From Tetranychus cinnabarinus (lineage: Eukaryota; Arthropoda; Arachnida; Trombidiformes; Tetranychidae), in assembly GCA_022266195.1 (NCBI GenBank), contig WHVY01000001.1:10230001-10294000 (forward strand): a stretch of 64,000 nt of DNA, in the 5' to 3' direction. The translations under genes were made by a program, and so were the position numbers. This document shows, one piece after another, positions 15,154 through 23,811 of this stretch (positions are counted from its first letter, which is position 1; each line of letters starts with the position of its first letter). Under the pieces are notes generated by a model. That model saw nothing but the letters and a program-made list of their open reading frames with translations, searched no databases and was not told the DNA's origin.

Positions 15154-16241
15154 ATGGTTTACACGTTTTTAGACCTCTTCACCACCAGAGATTTTTCTGA
15201 ATTAAACAGAAGGTAAGTCAATTTAATTTAAACGTTTTTTTATGAATCCATTATTCTTAAATCTTTCATTTTTTAACCAGTTTCAGGAACCTTTGCCTAC
15301 AATTTCATCCTGACAAAACTGGCCCAAACCCAAAAGGTGAACATTTGGAAATAATGAAACTTTTGACCAACGTTAAAACGGCTTTGGAAACGTTTGGAAG
15401 AAATGATAAATTGGAACTCATTCCTGTATTTTTGGCTTATAAAAATGAAATTATACCGGTTTTAGTTAAAGCTGATGGAACCGATTTTGATATGAAAATT
15501 GACCAGTTCAGTGGAACAAAAATTGAAAGTCTTGCCTACCAAATGCCTAAACCGTTGAAGCCATGGACCACCATCAAAGTGGAGGACAAATGTTCGTCTA
15601 CAACTACGGATATGGACGCCATAAAAAACGTTTACAGACCATTCCTTGTTAGCCTTGAAAGGAACGTTTTAGTCAATTTGATTAAGGAATTTATTGTTGA
15701 TGGTAAAGCTAACTTTAGGTGTTTGATGGAGCCTGGAACTGAAACGGTTTATCTGAAATTTCGTGGCCAAAAAGATCTAGCCGTTAAAGTCTATGGCGAA
15801 ATTAGCCGGGAAGATTTAACCTTCAACCGTTTATGTTGCCTTTTGGGTGAATTGAACCGTTGTTTGACGGAAAAATTTTTACCTGGTCTTGCTAGGTACG
15901 TCAAACTAGACCCAAAAGTGCCATCAATGGTATTATATTATCTTCACCATGGAGTATATTTCTCCTGGTGTTTTAACGTTTTAGAAAAAAACGATTTATA
16001 CAACAATCGTTATATTTATATGGCTGTTGCCACTTTGGATATGATTTTTATAAATCTTGAATTGACAAAAAAAAATCTGAAACCGTTTTTGAACCTTTCA
16101 GAACTTTTTGAATATAATCCAAGTAATCAAACTTGGAAGCATGATTTTTCAAAATTCATCGGCCAAAACCGTTTGCAGAAATTTGAAGAAGAAAATTCAG
16201 ATTTCATAAAAAAATGGTCTCCTTTCATTGAATTTAAATGA
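15154..16241 (+). CDS. J-domain protein carried by the TIR element
   Basis: Two exons, 15154-15212 and 15281-16241, with a 68-bp GTAAGT...CCAG intron, give a 339-aa protein. The ATG at 15154 was chosen because it opens a J-domain. Helix-II-like residues 14-28 are followed by H29-P30-D31-K32, the HPD signature that stimulates Hsp70 ATPase, then a helix-III-like segment (about 44-60). HPD is preserved only across the splice junction, which supports the gene model. The remaining ~270 residues are unfamiliar. An A-V-K-V-Y-G segment (K189) followed by a hydrophobic hinge-like stretch vaguely recalls a protein kinase N-lobe, but I would not call it a kinase. Hsp70 recruitment is inferred from the family. 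It is convergent with the HTH gene. It is unlike the DEG/ENaC neighbours in carrying dense ACCGTT/AACGTT motifs. Confidence 0.75.
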
Positions 16242-16345
16242 AATTTTGAAACGTTTTTTGAGCTTTTAATAGCAAAATTTTCAGGCAAACGATTTTCTAA
16301 CTTTGTTTTTCATTTTCATTTAGCTTTTTTTTGTATTCTCATTTG

Positions 16346-16667
16346 AACCATTTTCAAACTTTTTGTAATTTTCATTAAACGTTTTGTTAATCTATTAATT
16401 CAATATTTTCAATAAATATCTATTATATTTAAACCATTTTTAAACTTTTTTTAATTTTCATTAAACGTTTTGTTAATCTATTAATTCAATATTTTCAATA
16501 AATATCTATTATATTTAAACCATTTTTAAACTTTTTTTAATTTTCATTAAACGTTTTGTTAATCTATTAATTCAATATTTTCAATAAATATCTATTATAT
16601 TTAAACCATTTTTAAACTTTTTTTAATTTTCATTAAACGTTTTGTAAACCTATCAATTCAATATTTT
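16346..16667. repeat. 86-bp tandem repeat between convergent genes
   Basis: Units start at 16346 (diverged), 16432, 16518 and 16604 (partial), an exact 86-bp period. Each contains one AAACGTTTT motif, and the full units an AATAAA. The array lies just past the stop of the J-domain gene and overlaps the stop of the HTH gene at 16653. It probably supplies the poly(A) region for the plus-strand gene. Confidence 0.9.
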
Positions 16668-17657
16668 TGGAAGTTTTTGACCAGCAGATGTACCAATTCT
16701 TAACGTTATATTGTTTCGACTCAAAAATCTTGTTATGTAACCGTTTGAAACATTGAAATTTTGAATAGATAGCTCATTAGCAATTCGCTTACCGGTTTCT
16801 TTGAACCATTTCAACGATACTCTCAGACCCAACTCTCTCCTCTGATAGAACTGCTCTAAAAGTTGATTTTCTAGCTCAGGATTTCGAGGTTTTCTCACCG
16901 TTTGTAGCTGTCTTCTCAGTCGTAGAACGTTGTCAGGATTATCTCGTACCTTCTTCAAACTTTCTTCTTGAGCCAACCACCGTTGAAGATTTCTTTTAGG
17001 AATTTGAAACACTTTAGCAGCCTTAGTGAAGCTCAAACGTTTTTCACGCATTTCGGCAATGAATTTCAATTTATCCTCAACAGTGTAACTCTTACGTCTA
17101 CAAACGGTTTTTATTGAACCTCGAGCTTCTTGTGAATTTTCTGAACGTTGCTCATCAGGCATATTATCCCTCTCACCGTCTATCACTGAATCTAACGATC
17201 CATCATCACCGATTAAAGCAGACCAAAAATTATCCGAAGAGTGTTCAGGAGAACGGTTTGTCAAACGATTCACAATGTCGTTTCGAGGCAATGAAACGTC
17301 TGCATCTCTAGTTGATTCTTGTGAGAATAAAACATCATAACGTTCTTCATGAGATTCACAGGGTTCACCGTTACCATCAAAAAGGATTGTCACTGTTGTA
17401 GCGAATGACGATGTCGGACTTAAATTGTCTTCTTGAGGCTCACCGTTTTGATCATAATTTATTGATGATGTCGCACTTGATGGTATTGATTCCACATGTC
17501 TTTCTTGAGGTTCACCGTTTTGATCAAAATCAATAGATATTGTTGAAGCCGTTGGGGGTCTAGATGCATAGTCATTTTCACAATATTCACCGGTTTGACT
17601 AGAAAAACGTTCATGGTCATTAAATTTACGTTTTTTAAACATTGGTAAAAAAGGCAT
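16653..17657 (-). CDS. psq/CENP-B-type HTH DNA-binding protein
   Basis: A 334-aa protein starting at the ATG at 17657. Residues about 190-230 (SYTVEDKLKFIAEMREKRLS, then TKAAKVFQIPKRNLQRWLAQ) match a Pipsqueak/CENP-B N-terminal helix-turn-helix. Residues about 256-321 resemble the second CENP-B/Tc5 DNA-binding helix-turn-helix (LLEQFYQRRELGLRVSLKWF, FNVSNGYITRFLSRNNITLR). The DDE domain that follows these modules in pogo-like transposases is absent, since the protein ends 14 residues later. The N-terminal half is acidic and low-complexity. It has three NGEP repeats (47-50, 71-74, 96-99) and a degenerate TGEY near 22, each encoded by TTCACCG, i.e. by the element's own dispersed motif. The likely role is binding of element DNA. 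It could be a residual transposase DNA-binding half or a separate regulator. Confidence 0.75.
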   Translation of the reverse strand: MPFLPMFKKRKFNDHERFSSQTGEYCENDYASRPPTASTISIDFDQNGEPQERHVESIPSSATSSINYDQNGEPQEDNLSPTSSFATTVTILFDGNGEPCESHEERYDVLFSQESTRDADVSLPRNDIVNRLTNRSPEHSSDNFWSALIGDDGSLDSVIDGERDNMPDEQRSENSQEARGSIKTVCRRKSYTVEDKLKFIAEMREKRLSFTKAAKVFQIPKRNLQRWLAQEESLKKVRDNPDNVLRLRRQLQTVRKPRNPELENQLLEQFYQRRELGLRVSLKWFKETGKRIANELSIQNFNVSNGYITRFLSRNNITLRIGTSAGQKLPKILN

Positions 17658-17830
17658 GTTAATTTAACAATAACTAACTGTGTGAAGAAAACGGAAACGG
17701 TAGTTGTCTGATAATTTAAAATTATCTTAAAGTAAAAATGTAGATTTGATTTAACTATCTTGATTTCATAGATATCAAATGCTCTGTAAACCGGTTTTGA
17801 TTTCATTTTCAAGCACCGGTGCATAAAAAC

Positions 17831-17905
17831 GAGTGTCAACAGTGACTTAAAAGTGAATTAACTCATAATTAAGCACCGTGCTTGATTGCGCGTAAACACG
17901 GTAAT
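17831..17905 (-). repeat. right terminal inverted repeat
   Basis: This is the reverse complement of 14835-14910 with few mismatches. The DEG/ENaC array flank begins immediately beyond it. Confidence 0.9.
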
Positions 17906-17950
17906 CAACTGATATAAAAAATAGTCAGTCAATAAAACAGATGAAAACAA

Positions 17951-19399
17951 TTATAAACGGCTTAACTCACTAATCCTACGGCTTTCAGCAATAGCAGCTC
18001 TGGCTCGGCTTAATAAACCATGTGTTCGGTAATACACAATAGCTGGACGTTCATCAGGATTTTGTTTTTGATTCATTTGTTCACAATTTAAGTAAACTGA
18101 TTTCTTTAGTGGTTTCTCATCACGATGACAAATATTATTCCACGAAAATTTGCTGATATTTTTTAGCTTTAATAAGTGACTCCCTAATGAGCCTAAATGA
18201 TGAACCATGCTGAAACCAAACCAAATACCGAGAATGGAACCAATGCTGACAACATAAGTCTCAAAGGTAAAAACTGGAGATTTTACCAATTTTATATCAG
18301 GATTCGTTGGAGCCATGATTAAAAAAACGCTATGATTTTCATGCAAAAAAACGAATCTCTCATGGCCTATGATATTTGGTATGTAAATAAAGCTGTCGCA
18401 CTCTGGTTGTTCCACCAACTTTCCACATTCATTTCGTATTTCGTTGAGTTTGTCTTTATATTTATATCTCAATCTATTAGAAAAATTGGCTTCAATTTCT
18501 TGTGGATTCTCAATTATTGTCTGGTACATAACAAAACTTGGATCCAGTTGAAGTGTTTGGTTATTCAAGCATTCCTCATATTTGTGTATTAGTGATCGGG
18601 TACCTTCAACATCATGATGGTAATCCTTACATTTAGTTGCATATGGTGGTTCAAGTAGATTGTCTATTATCTTGACGAAACTGATTAAAAATAAACTCGG
18701 TTTCTCTTTTGGTTTGATGACTAAATAAGATTGTAAAGGTCCACGCGGTAAATCTAACGGCGAGTGGGTGTAAACAAAAACGTGATCCCATGACTCAAAG
18801 AATTGATTATATAAATCAAACTGGTACATCGCTCCAGGATTTGGCGAGTGTATCAATCTATTTCTATGGAATCGTATATAAACCGAATTGGTAGCATTAC
18901 GACAGGCAATATGATAGCAAACATGAGGATCTCTAAGATAAGTCCTAGTTGTACAAAATATCTCGTGATTTCGTTGCAAACCATTGAAATTTCCTGTTTT
19001 ATTGTAAAATAGAATATTGTCGAAAATTGCTTCAGCTTTGATTGCTAGTTTGTAAAATTTAGCAACAGTAAAATATTGCTCGACAAATCCTTCGAAATCG
19101 TATGCTCCCATCTCGGAAAAACATTGACGAATATGTTTTGATCTTTTTTCCTTGTCGTCTTCTATGATTGTACAGTTGTTTGGCAACAAATTTGGATGGT
19201 GAATTGCCCAAGCCGTCCAATTGACTGCATCTAAAAACTGCACACATAATGTCATATCAGGAACGGTAAACCATTCGGGAAAATCAATATCAAGTAATGT
19301 GATAACATTAAATTCAAGATAATGCACTGTTGTAAAGTATAATTGATATGAACAAACAATTATGCAGAGAATTGTGAATAGTTTTTTCACTAAGAACAT
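17951..19399 (-). CDS. divergent DEG/ENaC channel, array member 1
   Basis: A 482-aa single-exon protein. The open frame extends 48 codons further upstream, but the start at 19399 (MFLVKKLFTILC) aligns with every paralog. TM1 lies at about residues 5-27. A large Cys-rich extracellular part follows (CTTRTYLRDPHVCYHIACRN, a PLDLPRGPLQSY loop). TM2 starts near residue 387 (GSILGIWFGFSMVHHLGSL). Its G-F-S corresponds to the GxS selectivity-filter motif of DEG/ENaC pores. The usual cytoplasmic HG motif before TM1 is missing because the N-terminus is only about 5 residues. DEG/ENaC proteins form trimeric, often amiloride-sensitive Na+ channels; in arthropods many are chemosensory (ppk-like). The C-terminal tail ends in an Arg-rich RARAAIAESRRIS segment shared by the array. 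Membership is clear; the ligand is unknown. Confidence 0.82.
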   Translation of the reverse strand: MFLVKKLFTILCIIVCSYQLYFTTVHYLEFNVITLLDIDFPEWFTVPDMTLCVQFLDAVNWTAWAIHHPNLLPNNCTIIEDDKEKRSKHIRQCFSEMGAYDFEGFVEQYFTVAKFYKLAIKAEAIFDNILFYNKTGNFNGLQRNHEIFCTTRTYLRDPHVCYHIACRNATNSVYIRFHRNRLIHSPNPGAMYQFDLYNQFFESWDHVFVYTHSPLDLPRGPLQSYLVIKPKEKPSLFLISFVKIIDNLLEPPYATKCKDYHHDVEGTRSLIHKYEECLNNQTLQLDPSFVMYQTIIENPQEIEANFSNRLRYKYKDKLNEIRNECGKLVEQPECDSFIYIPNIIGHERFVFLHENHSVFLIMAPTNPDIKLVKSPVFTFETYVVSIGSILGIWFGFSMVHHLGSLGSHLLKLKNISKFSWNNICHRDEKPLKKSVYLNCEQMNQKQNPDERPAIVYYRTHGLLSRARAAIAESRRISELSRL

Positions 19400-19533
19400 T
19401 TTTGCACTGAATAGTAAGATTTTCTGTTTGTCAACATGAGAGACTGAGAGACCTTCAAGTTGAGACTTTATTGAAATCGATAAAAATTTTACAAAACTCA
19501 ATTCGGTTTTGAAACAAAAATTTACTGTTAAAA

Positions 19534-19589
19534 GCCGTTTCACGTCAAATATGTATTCAAAATCTGATCAATAAGATGAACATGCAAAC
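19534..19589 (-). promoter_or_regulatory. conserved upstream module of DEG/ENaC member 1
   Basis: On the plus strand it reads GCCGTTTCACGTCAAAT, then TGATCAATAAGATGAA, then CATGCAAAC, about 135-190 bp upstream of the start. The same order recurs before other members. TGACGTGA is CRE-like and ATGCAAAC is POU-octamer-like. Regulatory function is inferred from conservation only. Confidence 0.5.
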
Positions 19590-19599
19590 AAAAAATCGT

Positions 19600-20936
19600 T
19601 AAAAATTCCGACGGAAATGTTGGCTATATATTTAATGATTTCCCTCAATAAGGTTTATGAGATGTTTTCAACTCGATTGGTGATCAAGTAATTAAAGGTG
19701 TCTAATTAAGTTTTAATTGGTAGCCATATTCATACATGTATCATGAATATAAAAGTGATTGCTATTGGTTTATATCGATGACATCTTTTACCTTATTTAA
19801 AGTACAACCTTCGACCTTTTAGATGAGTTGGAATTAAGTAAAAATCAGAGTTGTTAAGATTTTTAATGTTAATTGTAACCGACCCTCGACTTTAAAGGCA
19901 TCCTTTAATTGGTACCTATGATTTGTTTTACGATAAACCCACTTTTATGTTACAAAATCAATGACATTGTCTTTTAGAGCGATTTTTCAAACTCAAATTT
20001 GGAAAGATTTCATCTTAAAAACATGAAAACCTTAAAATTCAAAGTTTCAAAATCGTGTACATTTTTTCAGTTCTAGCATCAGTTTGTTTATTTTCATTCT
20101 AGATAAAAAAACTATGACTTGTGTTCAGCATTCATTTGTATTGATATATGAATATCTGCTTTTTTATAAAGGTTTTTTTGTTGCTTATCAATAAAGGTTG
20201 TCGAATGTATCACAATCAAGATCTTTGTTGACATTATGTTGCCCTGTGATCTGATAGTATTAGATTTAGCATTTAAAGTAGATCACCTTAAGGCTATTTA
20301 ACCATTTAAAAAGGAGAGTAAAAAAGAAGAATAATATATGAAGAAGAAGATTTATTCTTCGCCTTTTCGCTTAGATCATCGACATTATTCGAATTTGGCC
20401 TTTTTTTTCTAGCCTACAGCAATTACGGAACTTGTCTACTTCACAGATATATAAAAATATATTTTGTTCATCTTGTTTGCTGTTGATACAAAATTCAAGC
20501 TCATTCCTTGATCTCGCTCAGAATTAACTCTTAAAATGCAGCTTTGGTTTCATGAAAGTTATTCATCTCGATTTAACTTTTCACTTTTGGTCGACCAAAG
20601 ATAGTTAAACAAGCGAAGTAGATATTTCTTGTGGAATTGGATGAGAATCAGTTGTCCAATTGATGTTATGATCAGTCAATAAATCAGGTAAAAACAGCAT
20701 CAAATGAATATATTTATGTTTTATTTATTTTCAATACAAAAAATAGTGCTACAATAAGGCCTTGAGGTTATTATTTGTTTCGCTGCCCATTATATCGCAT
20801 CATCTAAATTTGACTTGTCTTGAAATGTTCACAAAGCTGTTCAGTAAATTTTTAAAATTACTCTGAAATAAAACGACAAATTACGGGAAATCTTTAGTAA
20901 TGATTCAAAACATAATATCTGTTACTCATCAAGATC
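19600..20936. other. intergenic flank of duplication unit
   Basis: No gene seen. It holds paralogous flank sequence also found near 24660-24740, 40560-40620 and 42690-42740 (the block ATTCGAATTTGGCCTTTTTT). The 3' flank at about 20710-20895 is duplicated again at 22815-23005. Confidence 0.6.
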
Positions 20937-22412
20937 TTATAGACTGTGAACAGGCGAATCACTAATCTGATGGCTTTCAGCAATAGCGGCTCTAGCTCGG
21001 CTTAATAAACCATGTGTTCGGTAATACATAATTGTTGGACGTTCAACATTATTTTGTTTTTGATTCATTTGTTCACAATTCAAGTTAACTGGTTTCTTTA
21101 GTGGTTTTTCATGACGATAACAAATATTATTCAACAAAAAGTTGCTGACATTTTTTAGCTTTAATAAGTGACTTCCCAATGAACCTAAATGATGGACCAT
21201 GCTGAAACCAAACCAAATACCGAGAATGGAACCAATGTTGACTACATAAGTCTCCAAAATAAAGACTGGTGACTTTTTCAATCTTATATCAGGATTCGTT
21301 GGAGCAAAAATTACGAAAGCGCTGGAGTGGTTTTCATAAAAATGGTTTTCGTCAGCAATAAGAAATCGCTCATGGCCTATAACATAAGGTGTGTAACATA
21401 AGCTTTTGCACTCTGGTTGTCTTACCAATTTTTCACATTCAGTTCTTATCTCGTTGAGTTTGTCTTTATATTTATATCTCAATCTATTAGAAAAATTGGC
21501 TTCAATTTCTTGTGGATTCTCGATCATCGTCTGGTACATGATAAAACTTGGATCCAATTTAAGTGTTTGATTATTCAAGCATTGCTCATATTTGTGTATT
21601 AGTGATTGGGTACCTTCATCATCATGATGATAATCCTTACAGTTAGTTGCATATGGTGGCTTAAGTAGATTGTCTATTACCCTGATATAACTGATCAAAA
21701 ATAAACTTGGGTTTTCTCTCGGTTTGACGACTGCGTAAGATTGTAAAGGTCCACGCGGTAAATATAACGGCGAGTGGATGTAAACAAAGACGTGATCCCA
21801 TACCTTGAAAATTTCATCATACAAGTCTATATGGTACATTGCACCAGGATTTGGTGCGTGTATCAAGCTACTTTTATTGAATCGTATGAAATTCAATGAA
21901 TTAGTAGCATTACGACAGGCAACATGATAACAAACATGAGGATCTTTAAGATAAGTCCTAGTTACACAAAATATCTCGTGATTTCGTTGCAAACCGTTGA
22001 AATTTCCTGTTTTATTGTAAATTATGATATCCTCGAAAAGTGATTCTGCTTTGATTACTAGTTTGTAAAACCTAGCAACAGTAAAATGTTTCTCGACAAA
22101 TCCTTCGAAATCGGCTGCTCCCATATCGGTGAAACATTCACGAATATGTTTTGGCTTGTTTTCCTGCACATCGTCTATGATCGAACAATTGTCTGGCAAC
22201 AAATCTGGATGGTGAATTGCCCAAGCCGTCCAGTTGACGGCATCTAAAAACTGTATACACAATGTTACATCTGGAGCGGTAAACCTATCGGGAAAATCAA
22301 TATCAAGTAATGTGATAACATTGTATTCAAGATAATCCATTGTTGTTAAGTATAATTGATATGAACATGCAATTATACAGAAAATTGTGAATAGCTTTTT
22401 CAATAAAAACAT
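20937..22412 (-). CDS. divergent DEG/ENaC channel, array member 2
   Basis: A 491-aa single exon starting MFLLKKLFTIFC at 22412. TM1 is at about 5-27. The Cys-containing extracellular domain has many potential N-glycosylation sites (NWTAW, NATNS, NQTL). TM2 starts near residue 394 with GSILGIWFGFSMVHH. It is very close to members 1 and 4-6, and uninterrupted. It has a slightly longer loop before TM2 (ADENHFYENHSSAF) and a distinct extreme C-terminus (DSPVHSL). An ion-channel role follows from family membership; gating stimulus unknown. Confidence 0.82.
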   Translation of the reverse strand: MFLLKKLFTIFCIIACSYQLYLTTMDYLEYNVITLLDIDFPDRFTAPDVTLCIQFLDAVNWTAWAIHHPDLLPDNCSIIDDVQENKPKHIRECFTDMGAADFEGFVEKHFTVARFYKLVIKAESLFEDIIIYNKTGNFNGLQRNHEIFCVTRTYLKDPHVCYHVACRNATNSLNFIRFNKSSLIHAPNPGAMYHIDLYDEIFKVWDHVFVYIHSPLYLPRGPLQSYAVVKPRENPSLFLISYIRVIDNLLKPPYATNCKDYHHDDEGTQSLIHKYEQCLNNQTLKLDPSFIMYQTMIENPQEIEANFSNRLRYKYKDKLNEIRTECEKLVRQPECKSLCYTPYVIGHERFLIADENHFYENHSSAFVIFAPTNPDIRLKKSPVFILETYVVNIGSILGIWFGFSMVHHLGSLGSHLLKLKNVSNFLLNNICYRHEKPLKKPVNLNCEQMNQKQNNVERPTIMYYRTHGLLSRARAAIAESHQISDSPVHSL

Positions 22413-22573
22413 TTTTCATCAAATAGTAAGATTTGCTGTTTGTCATGATATAACTATTAAAATGTCAATTTGAAACTTTATTGAGATTGACAAAAATTAA
22501 CTAATAATATAATAGATATAATAACTATAAAAGATAACCCAATTTCGTTCTTTGAAAAAATTTACATATAAAA

Positions 22574-22626
22574 CCCGTTTCACGGCAACTACACATTTAA
22601 AGATCGATAAGTTGAACATGCAAACA
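22574..22626 (-). promoter_or_regulatory. conserved upstream module of DEG/ENaC member 2
   Basis: A diverged copy of the array module: CCCGTTTCACGGCAA, then GATCGATAAGTTGAA, then CATGCAAAC. It lies about 160-215 bp upstream of the start. Confidence 0.4.
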
Positions 22627-22814
22627 AATAAATTTTGACGTATTAATATATTTAATGGTTGAATAGGGTTCATTAGATATTTTCACAAGAATTGGTGATG
22701 TTAATTAAGTTTTAATTGTTACCATATTTGCTATTATCATGAATATAAATGTTAATGCAGACTGGTTTATGCTGATGATACTCTCTTCTTCTCTGATCTT
22801 ACTATGGTATAAGG

Positions 22815-23005
22815 TACATGTTTTATTAATATGTTTTATTTATTTTCAATACAAAAGTAGTGCTACAATAAGGCCTTAAGGTTATTATTTGTGGCTGCCC
22901 ATTATATCGCATGATCTAAATTTGTCTTGTCTTGAAATGTCCACAAAGCTGTCCAATAATTGTTTGAAATTATTCTGTAATATTACGGGAAATCTTCTTG
23001 AGACA
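22815..23005 (-). pseudogene. orphan 3' flank of a lost DEG/ENaC copy
   Basis: About 190 bp closely match the 3' flank of member 2 at about 20710-20895 (blocks GTGCTACAATAAGGCCTT and GCTGCCCATTATATCGCAT). No coding part follows, so this looks like the remains of a duplication unit whose gene was deleted or replaced. Confidence 0.6.
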
Positions 23006-23197
23006 AAATAAAGGCAGAAATGTGAGTTTCAATCTTAACCATTACAATTATTAAGACTAGCATCAATTATTCGAAGTAAAAATTGAAACGTTATATTAAC
23101 AAGTTCTTTAAGTAAGTTCATCTTTGCCAGTCAAGTCTTTTCACAGTTAATGCTACAAAACCATTTCTTTCACAGAAAATAATTTTTATTCTTGCCA

Positions 23198-23811
23198 ATG
23201 GATAATTCACTGAAAAATATTGAAAAAGATGATAGCTCAGATAAAGGTGAGTATATTTATTTAATGAGTCATGATAATGCAGTGATGTTATTATAACTTT
23301 TGGATAAATTATTTAGTTACCATGAAGGTTAAGGTTGAAGATGAGGGATATCATGATATAGTAATAGCATGGTCGGATGGCAGTTCTCCATACAAAGATC
23401 GTCAAGTTATTAACCAGGTAAGCCATTTTCTCATGTTTCATTTCAATTTTGCTTTAGATTAAATTAGACATCAATTTTATTTTTAAATAGCTTTCGTCGA
23501 TAATCGGAATGCCAGTCGAATTAATCTGGCTGACTGAGTTAGTTTATGCGCCTAATAATCATTTTGATTTACATAATATTGAACATAAATCATTCGATCC
23601 CTGGTTTTATGAGCATGATGAGCCTGATGAGAATGCGCCTGATTTAATGCCGTGTAACTTCACCAGAGAGAACTGTTTGGGAAGGTTGAATGATGGCGAT
23701 CGCTTTGTTTTGTATACTTATTTGGGTTTGGGACTGGATGGCTGTTTCAATCTAACCATATATTTGTATAGCCTTGATAGTGAGCTTTACAATGAAAACA
23801 ATTGTACTTAG
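23198..23811 (+). pseudogene. Cys-loop ligand-gated-channel-like gene, broken
   Basis: Three exons, 23198-23246, 23317-23417 and 23491-23811, with introns of 70 and 73 bp (GTGAGT..TTTAG, GTAAGC..AATAG), keep one frame of ~150 residues. The segment IAWSDGSSPYKDRQ followed by GMPVELIWLTELVYAPNNHF resembles the extracellular W-D-P-R-L and P-x-x-L-I-W-L-P-D-I-x-x-x-N signature of pentameric ligand-gated channels. There is no signal peptide and no transmembrane region, and the Cys spacing (C-x19-C) is not the family's 13. The stop at 23809-23811 is followed in frame by about 230 open bases. It is best read as a degraded fragment or very aberrant member. It lies opposite in strand to the channel array and separates members 2 and 3. 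The family assignment is tentative. Confidence 0.4.

Larger units (their letters stand above)
14835..17905. mobile_element. TIR DNA element with two convergent accessory genes
   Basis: The ends at 14835-14910 and 17831-17905 are inverted repeats of about 75 bp, with only a few mismatches. They start ATTACCGTGTTTACGCGC and include the internal palindrome GCACGGTGC. The boundary is ambiguous by 1-3 bp; taking the end as TACCGTG leaves a 2-bp AT duplication. The element holds a spliced plus-strand J-domain gene and a minus-strand gene with psq/CENP-B-type helix-turn-helix domains, their 3' ends meeting at an 86-bp tandem repeat. No DDE/D catalytic core is recognisable. It may therefore be non-autonomous, or use an unfamiliar mobilisation protein. 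Motifs of the type ACCGTT, AACGTT and ACCGGT are scattered through it and are rare in the flanks. Confidence 0.8.

Noticed and set aside
15780..16100. Kinase fold in the J-domain protein
   Set aside because: Only an A-V-K-V-Y-G segment and a hinge-like stretch resemble a kinase; no HRD or DFG motif.
15154..16241. Reading the J-domain gene as a captured viral early protein
   Set aside because: N-terminal J-domains also occur in small DNA tumour viruses, but nothing else (helicase, retinoblastoma-binding motif) supports that here.
17459..17839. 126-codon minus frame overlapping the HTH gene
   Set aside because: Out-of-frame shadow of the HTH gene with no domain.
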